Origin: Paraflavitalea soli
Lineage (GTDB): Bacteria; Bacteroidota; Bacteroidia; Chitinophagales; Chitinophagaceae
DNA: 64,000 bases
Assembly (NCBI RefSeq): GCF_003555545.1
Contig: NZ_CP032157.1
Location: forward strand, 2,608,546 to 2,672,545
Reading direction: 5' to 3'
The notes beneath the pieces are model-generated. The model did not search any database and was not told where the DNA came from. It saw nothing but the letters and a program-made list of their open reading frames with translations. The translations under genes and the position numbers were made by a program. Below, in pieces: positions 60,360-64,000 of this stretch (positions are counted from its first letter, which is position 1; every line of letters starts with the position of its first letter).

Positions 60360-61243
60360 TCGTGCAGACGAATAAAGTACTGTAACCTGTACAGATCGAA
60401 GAGTGTTAATGAAGGATGGCAGGAATGCAGGTTGCGCGTAATGTAGCTGCCCAACAATTTATACACTCCTTTTACTACCCACAGGCCGTTACAGGCCTTG
60501 AGTGTTTGATACATCCTGAATAACTTTACATGCCTGGCCAGCACTTCACCAGGAACCCGGGCACTCAATTGGTGCAGGTTATGCAGGGCATTTTCCGACT
60601 TACTTATAAATACTGTATTTTTTTCAAGCCCTGCGTGCAAAACGGGGTTATCAATATAGCGCACGGGTATGCCAGCCTTCTCCAACTGGATACCAATCCA
60701 GGTATCTTCATGGCCATATCCTTCGCCACCGGTATCAAACGACAATTGATTGAAATATTGAGCCTCAATAAGAAAATTATTGGTCATAAAAGCAGGCTGT
60801 TGCTGATCGCCAGGCCTTCTGCCCTCTCTTGCTGATCCATATTTCCAGTGTAAACGAAGTGTACAATCGCCGGGAGGCGCCGGGCTGTATGTTCTGCCTC
60901 CCACCACCACGCCGGTGTTGGTCTGAATGGCCTCATAGTACTGCCGGAGGAAGTTATCTCTGCATAATTCGCTGTCACCATCCAGGAAAAGCAACCATTC
61001 GCCCTTTGCCGCTGTTGCCAGCAGTTGCCGGATCCGGGCGCGCCCCTGGTTTTGTGCATGGGCTATATAGCGAACAAAAGGCAGTGTGGCAATCGGGCTG
61101 TTTATTTGCTGATAAGCGGGGGCAGATCCATCTTCCATCACAATGATCTCACCGGCCTGCCCTATATAGGAAAGCCCGGCGCTTAGCCGGGCTACCAATA
61201 TATTGACATCCTGATTGAATACGGGAATTAATACAGAGATCAT
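60347..61243 (-). CDS. GT2-family glycosyltransferase
   Basis: A 298-residue GT-A enzyme: SVLIPVFNQDVNILVARLSAG, VMEDGSAP, NQGRARIRQLLATAAKGEW, LLFLDGDSELC (D-x-D metal motif) and GYGHEDTWIGIQLEKAGI (the E-D pair of GT2). C-terminal helices lie beyond residue 220. It overlaps ftsE by 4 bases and is therefore translationally coupled to it. Its last residues come from the array at 60325. Confidence 0.88.
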   Translation of the reverse strand: MISVLIPVFNQDVNILVARLSAGLSYIGQAGEIIVMEDGSAPAYQQINSPIATLPFVRYIAHAQNQGRARIRQLLATAAKGEWLLFLDGDSELCRDNFLRQYYEAIQTNTGVVVGGRTYSPAPPGDCTLRLHWKYGSAREGRRPGDQQQPAFMTNNFLIEAQYFNQLSFDTGGEGYGHEDTWIGIQLEKAGIPVRYIDNPVLHAGLEKNTVFISKSENALHNLHQLSARVPGEVLARHVKLFRMYQTLKACNGLWVVKGVYKLLGSYITRNLHSCHPSLTLFDLYRLQYFIRLHDPRS

Positions 61244-61929
61244 ACCATATCGATGCTTGCATTGTCGATTACCCGGCCCCGCTCTGTCCGTACCATGCGC
61301 GCCGGAAATTTGTTGATCACGATATAGTCATGGGTAGCCATCACGATAGCGGTACCATAGTCGCGGGAGATATGGAACAGGAGCTGCATGATCTCATCGG
61401 AGGTTTCAGGATCGAGGTTACCGGTAGGCTCATCGGCCAGGATCAGCTTGGGTGAATTGAGCAGTGCCCGGGCAATATCTACCCGTTGTTGCTCGCCACC
61501 ACTTAATTCAAAAGGCATCTTAAACCCTTTTGATTTGAGGCCTACCTTATCGAGCACATCCAACACTTTTTCGTCCATGAGTTTCTCATCTTTCCAACCC
61601 GTAGCGCGCAATACAAACTTGAGGTTGTCATTGACATTACGGTCGGTGAGCAGCTGAAAGTCCTGGAATACCACGCCCAGGTTGCGCCGCAGGAAGGGCA
61701 CTTTTTTCCAATCCATTTCCCGGAGGTTGAAACCTACCACGGTACAATCACCTTCTTTGAGGGGGAGATCGCCGTAGAGGGTCTTGAGGAGGCTTGATTT
61801 GCCGGTGCCTGTTTTGCCCACCAGGTATACAAACTCACCTTTTTGCACCTTGAGGTTCACATCCTGCAAAACGAGGTTGGTGCCCTGGTATACATTAATA
61901 TGCTTTAATTCTATGATCGCATCCTGCAT
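61240..61929 (-). CDS. ftsE: Cell division ATP-binding protein FtsE-like
   Basis: A 229-residue ABC ATPase. Walker [19 protein letters not shown], signature [16 protein letters not shown], Walker [14 protein letters not shown] and the FtsE-specific [15 protein letters not shown] stretch are all present. FtsE with FtsX controls septal cell-wall hydrolysis. No ftsX is adjacent; here the gene is coupled to a GT2 gene by a 4-base overlap. An alternative is a LolD/MacB-like transporter ATPase, but the FtsE features fit better. Confidence 0.85.
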   Translation of the reverse strand: MQDAIIELKHINVYQGTNLVLQDVNLKVQKGEFVYLVGKTGTGKSSLLKTLYGDLPLKEGDCTVVGFNLREMDWKKVPFLRRNLGVVFQDFQLLTDRNVNDNLKFVLRATGWKDEKLMDEKVLDVLDKVGLKSKGFKMPFELSGGEQQRVDIARALLNSPKLILADEPTGNLDPETSDEIMQLLFHISRDYGTAIVMATHDYIVINKFPARMVRTERGRVIDNASIDMV

Positions 61930-61974
61930 AATAACCGGTTAAGTCAAACAAAAATAATGAATTATGGGATAGAA

Positions 61975-62009
61975 AGCTGTTAGCTCTTAGCTTTTAGCTG
62001 TTAGCCTTT
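61975..62009. repeat. Heptamer array, unit AGCTTTT
   Basis: AGCTGTT, AGCTCTT, AGCTTTT, AGCTGTT, AGCCTTT: five units in 7-bp register, between ftsE and the GNAT gene. Confidence 0.85.
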
Positions 62010-62021
62010 GGTTAGCGGCCA

Positions 62022-62546
62022 TCAGGTGGCAGGCTGTAGGCTGGCGCCCATGAGGCGGATGGGTTTGGCGTCGCCGGGCATGGTGATCAGTCTTTCATAT
62101 TTAAGGCCCAGCTTTTCCAATAAGCGGATAGAGCGCACATTGTGCTGGTTGGTGATGGCCAGGATATGCTTTAATCCAATCTTGTTTCTGGCATGATCCA
62201 GCACCGCTGTGGCGGCTTCATAACCATATCCCTGGCCATTGTGGACAGCCAGGAAGGCAAAACCTATATCAACATGTTTCAGGGCATCTCTTTTGATCAA
62301 TCCACACATACCGATAGGACTGTTTTGCTCTTTCAATTGCACCAGCCAAAGACCAAAGCCATTTGTCGCGTAGCTTTTATGTGGTCCGTTGATGATGTAA
62401 TTTTCAGCATCCGCTATAGTTCTTACACCTTTATCGCCAATGAACTCGATCCAGGCAGGTTCGTTGACCAATTCGAAGATAAAAGGGGCATCGGCTACAG
62501 TCAGTTCGCGGAGTAACAGCCGCGGGGTTTCTGCAATGATCATCAT
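62022..62546 (-). CDS. GNAT-family acetyltransferase (RimJ/RimL type)
   Basis: A 174-residue N-acetyltransferase: ETPRLLLRELTVADAPFIFE start, GFGLWLVQLKEQNSPIGMCG, LAVHNGQGYGYEAATAVLDH (acetyl-CoA site, G-x-G-x-G/A-like) and ILAITNQHNVRSIRLLEKLG. Typical substrates are ribosomal N-termini or small amines; unknown here. The start overlaps the stop of the SRPBCC gene by 4 bases (ATGA), so the two are coupled. Confidence 0.9.
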   Translation of the reverse strand: MMIIAETPRLLLRELTVADAPFIFELVNEPAWIEFIGDKGVRTIADAENYIINGPHKSYATNGFGLWLVQLKEQNSPIGMCGLIKRDALKHVDIGFAFLAVHNGQGYGYEAATAVLDHARNKIGLKHILAITNQHNVRSIRLLEKLGLKYERLITMPGDAKPIRLMGASLQPAT

Positions 62547-62968
62547 GATGCTTCTACAATTTTTTTAATGGTTGTTAACACATCATCCCATCCGGCCTGG
62601 GAATTGCGCCACCATTCTTCACTGTTAAAATTGGTTTGGGTGACAGTTAGTATGGTTCTGTTGTCGGTTTCCGAAAGACTGTAGGAAACGGTGGTATAAT
62701 GTTCGGGTTTGTCGTCCAAACCAGAAAAGGGCGTCCAATAGGTATGCCGTAACAGGTGCGGAGGTACGAAGTCAAGAATGATACCCTTATCACTGACCGA
62801 TTGTCCCTGCTGTTGATGAATGAAGCGGATTTCGTTGCCTGGCTTCCAATCTGTTTGTGTTTCTACTCCGGGGAAATATTGAATGATGATATCAGGATTG
62901 ATCAGGGCATTCCAGACCTTTGATGCGGCGGTATTGATCTCTATGGATTTGATAATATTCTTTTCCAT
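62543..62968 (-). CDS. SRPBCC (AHSA1-like) domain protein
   Basis: A 141-residue START-like protein: KSIEINTAASKVWNALINPD, WKPGNEIRFIHQQQ, LRHTYWTPFSGLDDKPEHYT, NFNSEEWWRNSQAGWDDVL. Start is ATG 62968 (MEKNIIKSIEINTAASK); the frame is open to 63145, but the extension has a basic, unlike composition and overlaps the next gene. Binds hydrophobic ligands or acts as an Hsp90-activator-like domain; role unknown. Two-gene unit with the GNAT. Confidence 0.87.
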   Translation of the reverse strand: MEKNIIKSIEINTAASKVWNALINPDIIIQYFPGVETQTDWKPGNEIRFIHQQQGQSVSDKGIILDFVPPHLLRHTYWTPFSGLDDKPEHYTTVSYSLSETDNRTILTVTQTNFNSEEWWRNSQAGWDDVLTTIKKIVEAS

Positions 62969-63008
62969 CGTATCAGTTTTATAGCAATCACTACCTAAAG
63001 TTACGCAC

Positions 63009-63623
63009 TCAATCCTTTTCCCACTTTCTTTTGTGTGATCCTTCCTGTCGTTCAATCGTCCAGCCATTGGCAGCCGCTTTTTTGAGTAATCTTTTCCGCA
63101 GTTTCTTAGGATAAAATATCTTTTTAGCTGTTTTCTTGCGTGCATAGCTTTTTACAATGGCCAATTGCCCCAATATCTCATAAGATGCGGCACCGCATCG
63201 CATACCGAAAAGCGCGTAATCGTAAGGTGTTTGTGCCAGGTAGGCGGCAGCAATGCTATCGAACTGTTGTTTTTGTTGAGTAGTAACGGGGATATAGATG
63301 ATGGTCTTCTTTACACTATCGGGATCGCCACCCAATATGGCGTAGAAACTATTTTCATTATGGACGGCATAAGTACTATGCCGGTTATTTTCTTTTTTAA
63401 ACACGTGGAAGGAGCCTGAGGGCAGGAAATTGATGATCCTGTTGCTGTCTCCTTCAATGCCAACATGACCTCCTAATATGCCGCCAAACCATTTCTTTTC
63501 TGTGTCCTGGTATTCCTTTAAAGGTCTGGAGCCATATAGAAAATGAACTTTTAGAAAGACAGTATCACCGGCAGCTGCCAGTGTTGAGATTAAACAAAAT
63601 ATACATACCAGAAAGGGGCGCAT
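63009..63623 (-). CDS. Secreted hypothetical protein with possible Cys/His amidase fold
   Basis: A 204-residue protein with a signal peptide (PFLVCIFCLISTLAAAG). A glycine-rich GGILGGHVGIEGDSN segment carries one His, and a later YALFGMRCGAASYEILGQL carries one Cys, spacing that would suit a permuted papain/NlpC-like or Lnb-type hydrolase. The C-terminal 50 residues are strongly basic (KKTAKKIFYPKKLRKRLLKK). This assignment rests on two short motifs and is tentative. It is 40 bases upstream of the SRPBCC gene on the same strand. Confidence 0.55.
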   Translation of the reverse strand: MRPFLVCIFCLISTLAAAGDTVFLKVHFLYGSRPLKEYQDTEKKWFGGILGGHVGIEGDSNRIINFLPSGSFHVFKKENNRHSTYAVHNENSFYAILGGDPDSVKKTIIYIPVTTQQKQQFDSIAAAYLAQTPYDYALFGMRCGAASYEILGQLAIVKSYARKKTAKKIFYPKKLRKRLLKKAAANGWTIERQEGSHKRKWEKD

Positions 63624-63725
63624 GGGGTTCCTTCAAGATAGTACAAAATTCAATGAGATACTCCCCTGGCTCAATAACCCGTCAGAATTTATTGACCTTT
63701 TCTACTTGCTCCATTAGTGCCAGCT

Positions 63726-64000
63726 TTATTTTGGTTCGATCAGGTCCCACATATTACCGTAGAGGTCGGCAAACACGGCCACGCGGCCCCAGGTTTCCAG
63801 CACAGGTTCGCGTACAATGGTGATGCCCTGATCCAGGAGGTTCTGGTAATCGCGCGCAAAATTGTCGGTATAGAGGAAGAGAAATACGCGGCCACCGGTT
63901 TGGTTCCCTACCCTGCTCTTTTGTTCTTCGTTGGCGGCTTTGGCCAGGAGCAGGCAACAGCCGTCTGATCCGGGAGGGGATACCACCACCCATCTTTTGA
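63726..64000 (-). CDS. VOC (glyoxalase/bleomycin-resistance) family protein, 5' end beyond the window
   Basis: The C-terminal ~90 residues of a VOC-fold protein, with the frame still open at the window edge (KRWVVVSPPGSDGCCLLLAK, AANEEQKSRVGNQ, FLYTDNFARDYQNLLDQGIT, WGRVAVFADLYGNMWDLIEP). The metal-binding glutamate and the D-x-x-G-N motif are visible. The start codon is outside the window; the GTG at 63989 is internal. Members bind metals and act as dioxygenases, isomerases or antibiotic-binding proteins. Confidence 0.85.
   Translation of the reverse strand, partial: KRWVVVSPPGSDGCCLLLAKAANEEQKSRVGNQTGGRVFLFLYTDNFARDYQNLLDQGITIVREPVLETWGRVAVFADLYGNMWDLIEPK

Noticed and set aside
8237-62009. 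Heptamer arrays as CRISPR
   Set aside because: The units are 7 bp, tandem and without spacers, and no cas gene is present.
1-64000. tRNA, rRNA or riboswitch
   Set aside because: No cloverleaf arm motif, rRNA segment or known riboswitch consensus was found by reading; a covariance-model scan could not be run.

Overview
The window comes from a Bacteroidota chromosome, most likely a Chitinophagaceae-type soil or plant-polymer bacterium; this is inferred from gene content, not from a 16S gene. Supporting signs are a gliding-motility CHU_C-type C-terminus, a type IX secretion (T9SS) sorting-domain protein, a carboxypeptidase-regulatory-like plus TonB-dependent receptor, a LytS-type 5TM/HisKA-like kinase, the order rpsO-pnp, and promoter elements of the Bacteroidota type (-33 TTTG, -7 TAnnTTTG). 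No rRNA, tRNA, CRISPR array or intact insertion sequence was seen.

Layout. 0-8 kb: a small conserved-looking protein, a PAP2 phosphatase, a 1,213-residue surface protein, purU, and a translationally coupled cmoA plus membrane methyltransferase pair. 8.5-16.1 kb: a 2,159-residue SpvB/RHS polymorphic-toxin-like protein followed by a lipoprotein and a small T9SS-sorted protein. 16-26.4 kb: mixed accessory genes (AlkD-like, histidine kinase, TIM-barrel glycosidase-like, DUF1826-like, SDR, Crp/Fnr, cupin, HxlR, CYTH), with two gene remnants and a 1.1 kb stretch of inverted and tandem repeats.

26.5-50.7 kb: a LacI-regulated glycan-catabolic cluster. It has secreted enzymes (GH28, GH105, GH20 and three unassigned alpha/alpha-toroid-like proteins), a TonB receptor without SusD, a NagB-like deaminase with altered catalytic residues, MurQ, two phytanoyl-CoA-dioxygenase-like enzymes, two sugar-isomerase-like TIM barrels, an FHS-type sugar transporter and an ExuT-type transporter. 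Three near-identical 14-bp CACGTG-centred palindromes overlap the -7 regions of the first transcription units and are the probable LacI operators. Together the genes suggest extracellular cleavage of a uronate- and hexosamine-containing polymer, uptake, and cytoplasmic conversion of an unusual amino or ether-bearing sugar. The substrate is unknown.

50.7-57 kb: housekeeping genes on the minus strand (M48 protease, plsY, prmA, pnp, rpsO). 57-61.2 kb: a surface-glycan set (Gfo/Idh/MocA oxidoreductase, three glycosyltransferases) next to ftsE. 62-64 kb: GNAT, SRPBCC, a secreted Cys/His protein and a truncated VOC protein.

Across the whole window, intergenic gaps carry about thirteen degenerate tandem arrays. 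Their units differ in sequence but keep a period of 7 bp. They supply stop codons to some genes and false start extensions to others. This class of repeat and the operator-controlled ether/amino-sugar cluster are the two most interesting observations.
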